DNA of 10,147 nt. Origin: Caldisericota bacterium. GTDB lineage: Bacteria > CAIJMQ01 > JAADFP01. The notes under the pieces were generated by a model that saw only the letters and a program-made list of their open reading frames with translations, was not told the DNA's origin and made no database searches. Made by a program: the position numbers and the translations under genes. The stretch spans positions 1 to 10,147 of the forward strand of contig JAADFP010000019.1 in assembly GCA_013152825.1 (NCBI GenBank), in the 5' to 3' direction. Positions 1-6,616 of the stretch are shown here, in pieces (position 1 is the stretch's first letter; every line of letters starts with the position of its first letter).

Positions 1-263
1 CCGATACCCGGCTCTCCTCCCAGGAGAATGGTGGAGCCAGGCACTACCCCACCACCCATTACCCGGTCAAACTCTTCTATGCCGGTAGGAGCTCTTTCTT
101 CTTCTTCCTTTTCTATCTCGGATAAAGATACTGGAGAAGCATGAAATTCTCTTTTCTTGAGCAGGGGCTCTACCTCCTGCAGGGTGTTCCACTTCCCGCA
201 TTGGGGGCACTTGCCCATCCACTTGGGACTCTGGAAGCCACACTCTGAACAACGAAATTTCAT
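1..263 (-). CDS. radA: DNA repair protein RadA/Sms, N-terminal part
   Basis: RadA is a RecA-like ATPase that helps process branched recombination intermediates in the cytoplasm. Only the first 87 codons are present; the gene runs off the left edge. The visible part has the family's N-terminal four-cysteine zinc finger (Cys5, Cys8, Cys19, Cys22, with the typical SPKWMGKCPQCGKW pattern). An acidic linker follows, then TGIEEFDRVMGGG and the beginning of the Walker A loop (LLGGEPGIG), where the window ends before the expected Lys-Ser/Thr. The ATG at 263-261 places the first zinc-finger cysteine at residue 5, as usual; a weak AGG sits about 8 nt upstream. It lies 70 nt downstream of comM on the same strand, probably co-transcribed. 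The identification is firm although RecA and Lon-like domains are not in view. Confidence 0.95.
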   Translation of the reverse strand, partial: MKFRCSECGFQSPKWMGKCPQCGKWNTLQEVEPLLKKREFHASPVSLSEIEKEEEERAPTGIEEFDRVMGGGVVPGSTILLGGEPGI

Positions 264-333
264 TATCTATACCTAAGGGCTCTTTTGCCTTCTTCCCCCG
301 CTTAATATAACCCGGGGCTAACTGTTTCCAACT

Positions 334-1215
334 TCACCACCACAGCCTTTTGTCCAGACTCCTGTATTGGATAGCTTCTGCCAGATGGTAGGTTTCTATA
401 TTTTCCTTACCTTCCAGGTCGGCAATGGTGCGGGAAACTTTTAATATGCGGTGGTAGGCGCGTCCACTCAGCCCCATATTGTCTATGGCTGCCTGAAGCA
501 AGGTTTTGCCTTCCTCGTTCAGGGAACAGTATTTTTCTATATCCTTATTGCCCATTTGGGCATTGGTGAAGATTCGTTTTCCCTTGAATCTGGCTCGCTG
601 GATTTCCCTGGCTTTTTTTATCCTTTCCCTGATAGTCAGGGAATCCTCCGAGGGTGGACCGGAGAATTCGCCCGCTTTTAAGGGAGGCACCTCTACATGG
701 ATATCTATCCTATCCAGCAAGGGCCCGGAAATACGGGATATGTATCTCTGGATTTCTCGTGGGGTACATCTACATTCCTTATCTGGATGGGTGAAGTTTC
801 CGCAGGGGCAGGGATTCATGGCTCCCACCAGCAGGAAACTTGCCGGGAAAGTGAATGATCCGGAAGCCCGGGATACGGTAACTTTTCTCCCTTCCAGCGG
901 CTGACGCAGGGATTCCAGCACATTGCGGTTGAACTCGGGAAGCTCGTCCAGGAAAAGTACACCGTGGTGGGCAAGAGAAATTTCCCCGGGATGCGGATTC
1001 TGTCCTCCTCCTATAAGTGCCACATCACTTATAGTATGATGCGGCGAACGGAAAGGCCTTAAAGTCAGAAGTGGTTTGTCGGGAGGGAGCAATCCCACAA
1101 TAGAGTGAATCTTGGTCACCTCCAGTGATTCTTCCAGCGACAATTCCGGCATTATAGTAGGAATTCTTCCTGCCAGCATGGTTTTCCCGGAGCCGGGAGG
1201 GCCTATCATAAGCAT
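334..1215 (-). CDS. comM: ComM ATPase-domain fragment (Mg-chelatase-like AAA+)
   Basis: This is the 3' part of comM, 293 codons from an internal ATG. The Walker A loop GPPGSGKT is at residues 5-12, Walker B VLFLDE at 86-91, and the sensor-type GAMNPCPCG near 131-139. A cysteine group follows (136, 138, 148, 150), then SGPLLDRIDIHVE, which includes a probable arginine finger. The C-terminal helical domain ends SLDKRLWW. The frame is open upstream to the frameshift near 1278, so the natural polypeptide probably includes about 21 more residues (EVRGQE...AGGHN). An AGGAGG lies 7 nt before this ATG, so separate initiation is conceivable, although those bases also encode the conserved A-G-G-H-N. 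The strongest reading is a broken comM, not a stand-alone gene. Confidence 0.8.
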   Translation of the reverse strand: MLMIGPPGSGKTMLAGRIPTIMPELSLEESLEVTKIHSIVGLLPPDKPLLTLRPFRSPHHTISDVALIGGGQNPHPGEISLAHHGVLFLDELPEFNRNVLESLRQPLEGRKVTVSRASGSFTFPASFLLVGAMNPCPCGNFTHPDKECRCTPREIQRYISRISGPLLDRIDIHVEVPPLKAGEFSGPPSEDSLTIRERIKKAREIQRARFKGKRIFTNAQMGNKDIEKYCSLNEEGKTLLQAAIDNMGLSGRAYHRILKVSRTIADLEGKENIETYHLAEAIQYRSLDKRLWW

Positions 1216-1271
1216 ATTGTGCCCTCCTGCTACTGCTACCTCGATGGCTCTCTTTGTGCTCTCCTGTCCCC

Positions 1272-1862
1272 TTACTTCTCAGAGAAATCTATCTCGTAGG
1301 AGGGAGACTCCGAGTATAGTTCTTTCAGGCTTACTGTTATAGGGAAGATTTTCCTCTCCCCCTGCAGGAATTCCACGCATTCTCTTAAATTCTTGAGAGG
1401 GAAGACCTGGCATCCTTCTACTATGCCTGCTTCCCTGGCATTAGGATGGGGAACCACGAGGCTCTTTTCCATTTCCCGGGAGAGCAGGGCTATGGGGAGT
1501 ATGCCGCGGGAATGTCGTATGCTGCCGTCCAGAGCAAGCTCTCCGATAAATAAGTACTGGGTCAGATTTTCTGGCTTAACAATCCGCAGTGCACCCAGTA
1601 TGCCCAGGGCTATGGGCAGGTCAAATCCTGCTCCTTCCTTTTTCACATCCGCAGGAGCCAGGTTTACGGTTACCCGGTCATCGGGAAAGGGGAATCCCGA
1701 GTTCTTTAGCGCAGCTTTCACCCGTTCACGCGCTTCTTTCACCGCAGTATCTGGCAGTCCCACGATATTTACTGCGGGTAAGCCGGAGGATACATCCACC
1801 TCTATTTCCACAGGGTAGGCGTCTATCCCTAAAAGGGAAGCGGAATGCAGTTTTGCCAGCAT
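1272..1862 (-). CDS. comM: ComM N-terminal domain fragment (ChlI-like, Lon-protease-like fold)
   Basis: This is the 5' half of the split comM, 196 codons. It carries the family's N-terminal domain: VEIEVDVSSGLPAVNIVGLPD near residues 18-38, the VKEARERVKAALKNSGF stretch, and NLAPADVKKEGAGFDLPIALG. These are the usual signature of the domain in front of the ATPase module in YifB/ComM proteins. The last residues read DFSEK before the stop. The normal protein would continue through a V-R/K-G-Q linker into the ATPase domain, which here lies in another frame. Without that domain this product would have no ATPase activity. The upstream neighbour is aroF, with a TAATG stop-start overlap. Confidence 0.85.
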   Translation of the reverse strand: MLAKLHSASLLGIDAYPVEIEVDVSSGLPAVNIVGLPDTAVKEARERVKAALKNSGFPFPDDRVTVNLAPADVKKEGAGFDLPIALGILGALRIVKPENLTQYLFIGELALDGSIRHSRGILPIALLSREMEKSLVVPHPNAREAGIVEGCQVFPLKNLRECVEFLQGERKIFPITVSLKELYSESPSYEIDFSEK

Positions 1863-2878
1863 TAAAGTTTTCTTCCCAATACCGAAGCAAGTGCTCTCAA
1901 CTCTTCCATAAGTTGGGAAAATTCAGCGATGGTAATAGTCTGGAGAGCATCTGACAGTGCTTGCAGGGGGTCAAAATGTACTTCTATGAGAAGCCCATCT
2001 GCCCCGGAAGCAATTGCTGCCTTGGATATGGCAGGAATCAAATCTTTTCTCCCGGCTGCGTGGCTGGGGTCAACGATAACCGGCAGGTGAGAGGTTTTCT
2101 TAAGCAAGGGAACGGCACTTATATCCAGGGTGAAACGGGTAGAATCTTCAAATGTTCTTATCCCCCGCTCGCAGAACATTACTTCATTATTTCCCTGGTT
2201 AAGGATGTACTCTGCGGCCAGGAGCCATTCTTTAACGGTTGAGGAGAGCCCTCTTTTCAGGAGTACAGGCTTTCTGACTTTCCCCACTTCCTTGAGTAAA
2301 TCGTAGTTATGCATATTTCTTGCCCCTATCTGCAGGATATCCGCGTATTCCGAGATTAATCCTACGTTCCGGGGGTCAGTGACTTCGGTTACCACGGCCA
2401 GCCCGGTTTCTTCCCGTGCTTCCTTGAGAATCTTCAACCCTTCCATCCCCAATCCCTGGAAAGAATAAGGAGAGGTACGGGGCTTAAAGGCTCCTCCCCT
2501 GAGAGCTTTTGCTCCTGCTTTCTTCACACTGCGGGCTATTTTTAAGGTGCTTTCCCTGTTTTCTACTGAACAAGGCCCTGCCATTACCACTATCTCTTTC
2601 CCGCCAATGGCTGTGCCGGTGGAGAGAGTAATAATTGTGTCTTCCCCCTTATGTTCCCTATCCACCAGCCGATAAGGCTTGAGAATGGGGATGACCTTCT
2701 CCACCCCGGGGTAAAGGGAAAGAGGCATGTCTCTCAGGGGTGTTTCATCGCCGATTACCCCCATGATAGTGCGAAATTCTCCCCGCGAAACCCATACCTT
2801 CAAACCAAAGGATTCTATATCCTTCTTAATCCGTTCCTGATTTTCTTCGCTCGCTTCTGGTTTAAGTACGATAATCAT
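1862..2878 (-). CDS. aroF: 3-deoxy-7-phosphoheptulonate synthase (DAHP synthase, type Ibeta)
   Basis: This cytoplasmic enzyme condenses phosphoenolpyruvate with erythrose 4-phosphate, the first step of the shikimate pathway to aromatic amino acids. The 338-residue protein has the two-part layout of Thermotoga-type enzymes: a ferredoxin-like (ACT-like) regulatory domain at about 1-75, then a TIM barrel. Recognisable motifs are VMAGPCSVE (99-106), FKPRTSPYSFQGLG (131-144), ILQIGARNMHN (181-191), LLKRG and VDPSHAAGRKD. The four metal ligands known in this family fit Cys103, His273, Glu299 and Asp310. The N-terminal domain predicts feedback control by tyrosine or phenylalanine (family knowledge). 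The ATG is preceded by AAGGAG with 8 nt spacing. The gene overlaps the transferase gene upstream by 17 nt and comM downstream by one base. Confidence 0.96.
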   Translation of the reverse strand: MIIVLKPEASEENQERIKKDIESFGLKVWVSRGEFRTIMGVIGDETPLRDMPLSLYPGVEKVIPILKPYRLVDREHKGEDTIITLSTGTAIGGKEIVVMAGPCSVENRESTLKIARSVKKAGAKALRGGAFKPRTSPYSFQGLGMEGLKILKEAREETGLAVVTEVTDPRNVGLISEYADILQIGARNMHNYDLLKEVGKVRKPVLLKRGLSSTVKEWLLAAEYILNQGNNEVMFCERGIRTFEDSTRFTLDISAVPLLKKTSHLPVIVDPSHAAGRKDLIPAISKAAIASGADGLLIEVHFDPLQALSDALQTITIAEFSQLMEELRALASVLGRKL

Positions 2879-3950
2879 CTTTATTTCTCCTTCTTCCCAG
2901 GAATTCCAAAACTGCTATTATGTTAAATATTACCACGCTTTGCAGGAGAATTACCAGGGCTCCGGGGAGGTTTACCTGGGTTAAAAGAGTAGCATTAATC
3001 CCCACGCCAAAGGTAATCAGGTAGATAAAAAGTATTGCCTGTCTTTCCGTCATTCCCAGGGAGAGGAGCCGGTGGGAAAAATGGTTGCGGTCGGCCTTAA
3101 AGAGAGGCTCTCGCCTTTTCCAGCGAATGATAATCACGCTTATCGTATCAAAGAAGGGCACTCCCAGGATGAGCAGCGGCATTATCACGGGAAGAAAAGT
3201 GGGTAAACCTTCCCGGTAAAAGGTGGTCAGAATAGTAAGGGAGGCAATGGTAAATCCTACCCAGAGACTTCCTGCATCACCCAGGAAAATCTTGGAGGGA
3301 GGGAAATTGTAGATAAGAAATCCGGCCAGGACTCCACAGAATGTAGCCAGAACTGCGGCGGTGAAAATTTGCGAGGTAAGGAGAGAAATATACAAAAAAA
3401 TGAGGGAGGCAATAAGAGCTACTCCCCCGGCCAATCCATCCATGTTGTCCAAAAGGTTGAAAGAATTGGTTACCGCAACTACCCACAATATGGTAATAAG
3501 ATAACTCCAGAAAGGATGAGGCATAAACAGGGTTATGCGTGTGCCGCTTAAGGCAAGGAGAAAGGCGGCAAGCACCTGACCGGCAAGTTTCTGGTAGGGC
3601 TTAAGCGGTTTAAAATCATCTGCCAGTCCTACCAGGAGCATCAGTAATCCGGAGAAAAAGAGGGGAAGAATCCTGCCTATTTCCCGGGAAACCGGAGGCA
3701 GGTAAGGAGCCAGGGAAGGGAAGTTTTTCTGTATAAGGGGAAGCAAGAGGATACCCAGGAACCAGGTCAGGTAAAAAGAGAGGAAGATTGCTATCCCGCC
3801 CAGGAGCGGTTTTGGAATGCGGTGTACCTTTCTTTCTTCGGGCACATCCATGAGTCTCCATTTACGGGCAGTCTTTATGAAGATGGGAATGGATAAAAGC
3901 GCCAGGGTGAAAGAAACAAAAAACAGCAGGAAGAAAATAAGGTAATGCAT
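2862..3950 (-). CDS. WecA/TagO-like undecaprenyl-phosphate sugar-1-phosphate transferase
   Basis: This polytopic membrane enzyme of the MraY/WecA family moves a sugar-1-phosphate (often GlcNAc-1-P or a related sugar) from its UDP form to undecaprenyl phosphate, starting synthesis of a surface glycan. The 362-residue protein has about ten hydrophobic segments, the first at residues 3-25. Family motifs are present: DVPEERKVHRIPKPLLGG (35-52), Asp111-Asp112 in GLADDFKPL, NSFNLLDNMDG (162-172), FLGDAGS (222-228) and the cytoplasmic loop DRNHFSHRL with His290 and His293. It lacks the MraY-type signature context and is closer to WecA/TagO; the exact sugar cannot be told. A TAA sits directly before the ATG in the same frame, so the start is fixed; a GAGG lies 9 nt upstream. 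Its 3' end overlaps aroF. Confidence 0.93.
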   Translation of the reverse strand: MHYLIFFLLFFVSFTLALLSIPIFIKTARKWRLMDVPEERKVHRIPKPLLGGIAIFLSFYLTWFLGILLLPLIQKNFPSLAPYLPPVSREIGRILPLFFSGLLMLLVGLADDFKPLKPYQKLAGQVLAAFLLALSGTRITLFMPHPFWSYLITILWVVAVTNSFNLLDNMDGLAGGVALIASLIFLYISLLTSQIFTAAVLATFCGVLAGFLIYNFPPSKIFLGDAGSLWVGFTIASLTILTTFYREGLPTFLPVIMPLLILGVPFFDTISVIIIRWKRREPLFKADRNHFSHRLLSLGMTERQAILFIYLITFGVGINATLLTQVNLPGALVILLQSVVIFNIIAVLEFLGRRRNKDDYRT

Positions 3951-3992
3951 TTACCTGAGCCTCGCTATTCTCAGGAAAACTCTAAACACCAA
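3951..3992 (-). CDS. Possible 13-codon leader peptide directly before the WecA-like gene
   Basis: A GGGAGG sequence (4006-4001) lies 8 nt before a TTG that opens a short frame, MVFRVFLRIARLR, ending in TAA immediately in front of the WecA-like ATG (TAAATG). A GTG one codon later is an alternative start. The Shine-Dalgarno sequence here is stronger than the GAGG nearest the transferase gene, so ribosomes could load on the mini-frame and restart at the adjacent ATG. This is a positional argument only; the peptide is very basic and resembles no family I know. It may be chance. Confidence 0.25.
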   Translation of the reverse strand: MVFRVFLRIARLR

Positions 3993-4009
3993 TATTCACC
4001 CCTCCCTTT

Positions 4010-4150
4010 CTATGTTTTAAAGAAATTCCCCGGAAAGAGAAATTTAAGATATTGCCTGGTAACTTTCCAGAACTCTTTTTTGCTATCTTTCTCCCGGGAA
4101 AACTGGTTGATTAGTACATTGATATCAAGAATACCCTTCAATTTTGCCAT
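4010..4150 (-). CDS. Hypothetical 46-residue protein or coding remnant
   Basis: An ATG at 4150 opens 46 codons (MAKLKGILDINVLINQFSRE at the start), ending in TAG at 4012-4010. I do not recognise it. The amino-acid mix (Trp, several Lys and Phe, amphipathic spacing) looks protein-like, and the frame also reads sensibly upstream of the ATG across one TAA (4165-4163) to about 4261. It may therefore be the end of a decayed gene of about 80 codons. The string ILDINVLI superficially resembles the first strand of PIN-domain nucleases, but nothing else of that fold follows. No good Shine-Dalgarno precedes the ATG. It lies between a possible promoter at 4256-4264 and the WecA-like gene. Confidence 0.25.
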   Translation of the reverse strand: MAKLKGILDINVLINQFSREKDSKKEFWKVTRQYLKFLFPGNFFKT

Positions 4151-4255
4151 AAAGAATTTTTCTTAAATCTCTGACAATTTTAGTGCCCGTAGTATTCTGG
4201 GAAGTCGCATCTTTAAATTTTCCCACTCATTTATCCGCGATACCCCGGCTATTTC

Positions 4256-4264
4256 ATTATATCA
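4256..4264 (-). promoter_or_regulatory. Extended -10 promoter candidate for the WecA-like/aroF/comM/radA cluster
   Basis: On the minus strand the bases read TGATATAAT, a perfect TATAAT with the TG of an extended -10 in the right place. The region 15-18 nt upstream has no good -35, which extended -10 promoters can tolerate. It lies just after a hairpin that may end the upstream operon and about 300 nt before the WecA-like start. This is sequence resemblance only. Confidence 0.4.
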
Positions 4265-4286
4265 TAAAGGAAGAACAGGAAATTTA

Positions 4287-4310
4287 GGCACGGCGAATTT
4301 TCGCTATGCC
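4287..4310 (-). terminator. Imperfect hairpin, possible terminator after the epimerase gene
   Basis: GGCA and TGCC arms enclose GCGAA and TTCGC arms with a 2-nt mismatch between the stems, centred on 4298-4299. On the minus strand the hairpin is followed by a T-rich but interrupted stretch (TAAATTTCCTGTTCTTCC). It lies about 170 nt beyond the epimerase stop and directly before the -10 candidate, a sensible place for an operon boundary. The weak T tract keeps confidence low. Confidence 0.3.
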
Positions 4311-4440
4311 GGCCTTCCTTCCATCTACGGGCTATAGGCTAACCCGGTAATCGGTTGGGGCTGGGTAGTTGGAAACGTTGCTCGTTATCTGTCCATCGTT
4401 CTTCCCTGCCTACACCCCGAGGTGTAAAGAAGTGTCAACA
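4311..4440. other. Non-coding stretch in the 528-base gap, no gene seen
   Basis: No reading frame here looks like a protein on either strand. The only local structure is a perfect 6-bp inverted repeat, TACACC (4411-4416) and GGTGTA (4421-4426), around a 4-nt loop, without a T tract on either side. A TTGACA occurs on the minus strand at 4438-4433 without a matching -10. Part of this stretch (around 4405-4417) resembles the sequence next to the tandem repeat at 7483-7494 (GCCTAC followed by a C-rich run), hinting that the repeat-bearing spacers share ancestry. Confidence 0.4.
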
Positions 4441-4475
4441 ATCTATGGTCTATAGTCTAAAGTCTATAGTCTATG
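4441..4475. repeat. Heptanucleotide tandem repeat, GTCTATA family
   Basis: Consecutive 7-nt units read GTCTATA, GTCTAAA, GTCTATA and GTCTATG (4448-4475), with a diverged unit ATCTATG in front (4441-4447). The array stops 3 nt short of the epimerase stop codon at 4481-4479. The same unit family recurs at 7495-7529, again next to a gene's stop codon, and inverted at 9035-9055. Confidence 0.85.
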
Positions 4476-4478
4476 ATG

Positions 4479-5444
4479 TCACTTGCTCCTAAAATATTCT
4501 ACCGTCTCTGTTAGAATATCTTCCAGGTGATAACGTGGCATAAACCCGATAACCGCCTTGGCATGGTTAATATCGGGAACACGGTACATTAAATCTTCAA
4601 AATGCGGGCCGTATACTTCTTCATAGGGAAGGTAAGTAATAGGAGATTTACTCCGGGTCATTTCCTTTATCTTGATAGCCAGTTCCTCAATAGTAATTCC
4701 CCGGGGATTTCCCAGGTTGAATATCTTTCCTTCTGCAGCAGGTTCCAGCATAAGTTTTGCCATGCCTTCTACGGCATCTTTAACGTGGGCAAAGCTTCTC
4801 AACTGTTTTCCACTCCCATAAACTGTAATGGGTTCCCCCTTAAGTGCCTGTCTTACAAACCTGGGGATTACCATGCCGTATCTGCCAGTTTGCCTGGGGC
4901 CGCATATATTGAAGAGTCTTACGATAGTAACCGGGAGGTTTCTTTCTGCATGGTAGGAAAGGGCTAAAAATTCGTCTAATAACTTGCTGGTAGCGTAGCT
5001 CCAGCGAAACTTGTGGGGTGGTCCTATAATTAAATCATCTTCCTCGTGGAAGCGTTTTTTACTGCTTTTCCCGTATACTTCAGAACTGGAAGTGATAAGG
5101 ACCTTTATCCCGCCCAGTTTAAGGGCAGTCTCCAGGACGTTTTCCGTGCCTTTTACATTAACCTCCATGGAAGTAACCAGGTTCTCCATTACGAACTTTA
5201 CTCCCACTGCAGCTGCCAGATGAAATATACCCTGCACTCCTTCTGCGCTTTTGCTCAGTATCTCCTTGTCCATAACCGAGCCTTCTACAAAATGAAAAGA
5301 GGAGTTTTTTGTTAAGTGTGCTATATTTTCCTGGGTGCCGGTAGATAGATTGTCCAGGGCTATTACTTCATGCCCTTCTGCTAAAAGTTTTTCACTAAGG
5401 TAGGATCCTATAAAACCTGCTCCTCCAGTAATCAGAAACTTCAT
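4479..5444 (-). CDS. NAD-dependent sugar-nucleotide epimerase/dehydratase (extended SDR family)
   Basis: A cytoplasmic enzyme of the GalE / UDP-glucuronate decarboxylase group that changes the sugar part of a nucleotide sugar by transient oxidation with bound NAD. The 321-residue protein starts with the Rossmann motif GGAGFIG (7-13) and has Asp31, expected to hold the NAD ribose. Ser119-Ser121 precede the catalytic Tyr150-x3-Lys154 (YATSK). The later stretch CGPRQTGRYGMVIPRFVRQA with GKQLRSFAHVKDAVEGM is typical of UDP-sugar epimerases and decarboxylases. The exact substrate cannot be told. The start ATG overlaps the glycosyltransferase stop (ATGA) and is preceded by AAAGGGG at about 7 nt, so the two are translationally coupled. 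It probably supplies an activated sugar to the glycan made by its neighbours. Confidence 0.93.
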   Translation of the reverse strand: MKFLITGGAGFIGSYLSEKLLAEGHEVIALDNLSTGTQENIAHLTKNSSFHFVEGSVMDKEILSKSAEGVQGIFHLAAAVGVKFVMENLVTSMEVNVKGTENVLETALKLGGIKVLITSSSEVYGKSSKKRFHEEDDLIIGPPHKFRWSYATSKLLDEFLALSYHAERNLPVTIVRLFNICGPRQTGRYGMVIPRFVRQALKGEPITVYGSGKQLRSFAHVKDAVEGMAKLMLEPAAEGKIFNLGNPRGITIEELAIKIKEMTRSKSPITYLPYEEVYGPHFEDLMYRVPDINHAKAVIGFMPRYHLEDILTETVEYFRSK

Positions 5445-6616
5445 TTTACTACCCCTTTCTCTTTTAGTAATTCTTGATAAACTTCATGAATTCTTCTGGC
5501 CATTTCTTCTTTCCTGAAAAGAGGGTCCACCAGTTTTTTCCCCTTTTCCCCCATTTTTTCCCGTAACTCTCGATTCTCCAGGAGACAGAAAATGGCTTTC
5601 TTCAGCTTCTCCTCTTCCTGTGAAGGGATAAGAAAACCTGTTTCTCCCTCCTGTACAATCTCACCAGAACCATCCAGGTCCCAGGTAACGACTGGCTTAC
5701 CTGCTGCCATAGCCTGGGGAATCACCCTGGCCAATCCTTCTCTAAGCGAGGTATGGATAACAATATCCATCAGGGCAAGGTAATCGGGTATCTTCTCTGG
5801 TGGGACTAGACCTGCAAAGATAAATCTATCTTCCAATTTTAGTTCCTTTATCCTCTCCATTAACTTTTCTCTTAGTATACCATCCCCTACCAGGAGAAAT
5901 TTAACCCGGGGGAATTTTTTTATCACCTCCGGGGCAATCCTTACCACAAATTTGTGCCCTTTAAGAGGGAACAAGCGGGCAATTTTCCCGATAACTACCT
6001 CCCCTTCTTTTATTCCCAATTTTTCCCTGAGCTGGGGAGAAGGAACTGTGGAGAGGAAAGGATCTAACTCCATGCCACTGTAAACTGTGGCATACTGATG
6101 TTCCTTTCCCACGCCTGCTGACAGGGCTTTAAATTTCATGGCCTCGCATACAGTGATAATTTTATCTGTAATGGGCGCGGTAATCCTTTCACTGTTAAGG
6201 TAGAGGAAATTCAGAAAGGGATGTTGATAGGGAAAGAAAGGCAGTCCATGAATGGTATGCACAATGATAGGGATTTTACTGAAGTAGGCTGCCCATCTCC
6301 CCAGAATCCCTGCCTTGGAAGAGTGGGTATGCACTATATGATATTTGTTTTTCTTGAAGAGGGCAAGAAGGGTGCCAAAAGAAGCGTAATCAAGCACAGG
6401 GTGGGGATTCCGGCGCAGGGAAGGAATAGTAACCGGATGAATCCCGAGTTCTCCAGCTTTCCCTGCCAGACTTCCCTCAGGTCCTAAGGGAGGGCCCGTG
6501 TATAGGGTTACCTCGTAGCCGAATTTTTTTAAGCCTTCCACGGTATAAATGGTATTTTCCTGCGCTCCTCCAAGAATCAGGCGGGTGATAACATGTAAAA
6601 CTTTTATTCTACGCAT
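5441..6616 (-). CDS. Glycosyltransferase family 4 (GT-B fold)
   Basis: A retaining glycosyltransferase that probably adds a sugar from a nucleotide donor to a growing lipid-linked or surface polysaccharide at the cytoplasmic face. The 391-residue protein has the N-terminal acceptor-domain pattern VLHVITRLILGGAQENT (6-22), HTHSSKAG (97-103), and VHTIHG (119-124). The donor domain has IGKIARLFPLKGH (209-221), LLVGDG (241-246), and SLREGLARVIPQAMAAGKPVV (290-310). The family's E-x7-E motif appears here as Glu293-x7-Gln301, a substitution in the second acid. The start has GAGGAG 7 nt upstream inside the deacetylase gene, which it overlaps by 8 nt; its own stop overlaps the epimerase start. Donor and acceptor cannot be assigned. 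Confidence 0.93.
   Translation of the reverse strand: MRRIKVLHVITRLILGGAQENTIYTVEGLKKFGYEVTLYTGPPLGPEGSLAGKAGELGIHPVTIPSLRRNPHPVLDYASFGTLLALFKKNKYHIVHTHSSKAGILGRWAAYFSKIPIIVHTIHGLPFFPYQHPFLNFLYLNSERITAPITDKIITVCEAMKFKALSAGVGKEHQYATVYSGMELDPFLSTVPSPQLREKLGIKEGEVVIGKIARLFPLKGHKFVVRIAPEVIKKFPRVKFLLVGDGILREKLMERIKELKLEDRFIFAGLVPPEKIPDYLALMDIVIHTSLREGLARVIPQAMAAGKPVVTWDLDGSGEIVQEGETGFLIPSQEEEKLKKAIFCLLENRELREKMGEKGKKLVDPLFRKEEMARRIHEVYQELLKEKGVVK

Larger units (their letters stand above)
334..1862 (-). pseudogene. comM: comM (YifB family Mg-chelatase-like AAA+ ATPase), frame broken once
   Basis: Read as one gene with a single frame correction, this span encodes about 508 residues, the usual length of ComM/YifB. 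ComM is a hexameric AAA+ helicase known to promote branch migration during natural transformation. The first 194 codons (1862-1281) are in one frame and the rest (1278-334) in another. At the junction the family consensus D-F-S-E-V-(K/R)-G-Q is encoded except that GA is duplicated (1277-1280, minus strand TCTGAGAAGTAAGG), which brings a TAA into frame at 1274-1272. Removing two bases restores DFSEVRGQ and the whole protein. The start ATG overlaps the aroF stop by one base (TAATG), which suggests translational coupling. It may be a true mutation, a sequencing error or, less likely, recoding; no classical slippery heptamer is visible. Confidence 0.8.

Noticed and set aside
4411..4426. TACACC/GGTGTA hairpin as an intrinsic terminator
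   Set aside because: The stem is only 6 bp and no T tract follows on either strand.
4433..4438. TTGACA on the minus strand as a -35 box
   Set aside because: No acceptable -10 lies 16-18 nt downstream; the bases there are GGTGTA or GTGTAG.
4441..4475. CRISPR array
   Set aside because: Units are 7 nt with no spacers, and no cas genes are present.
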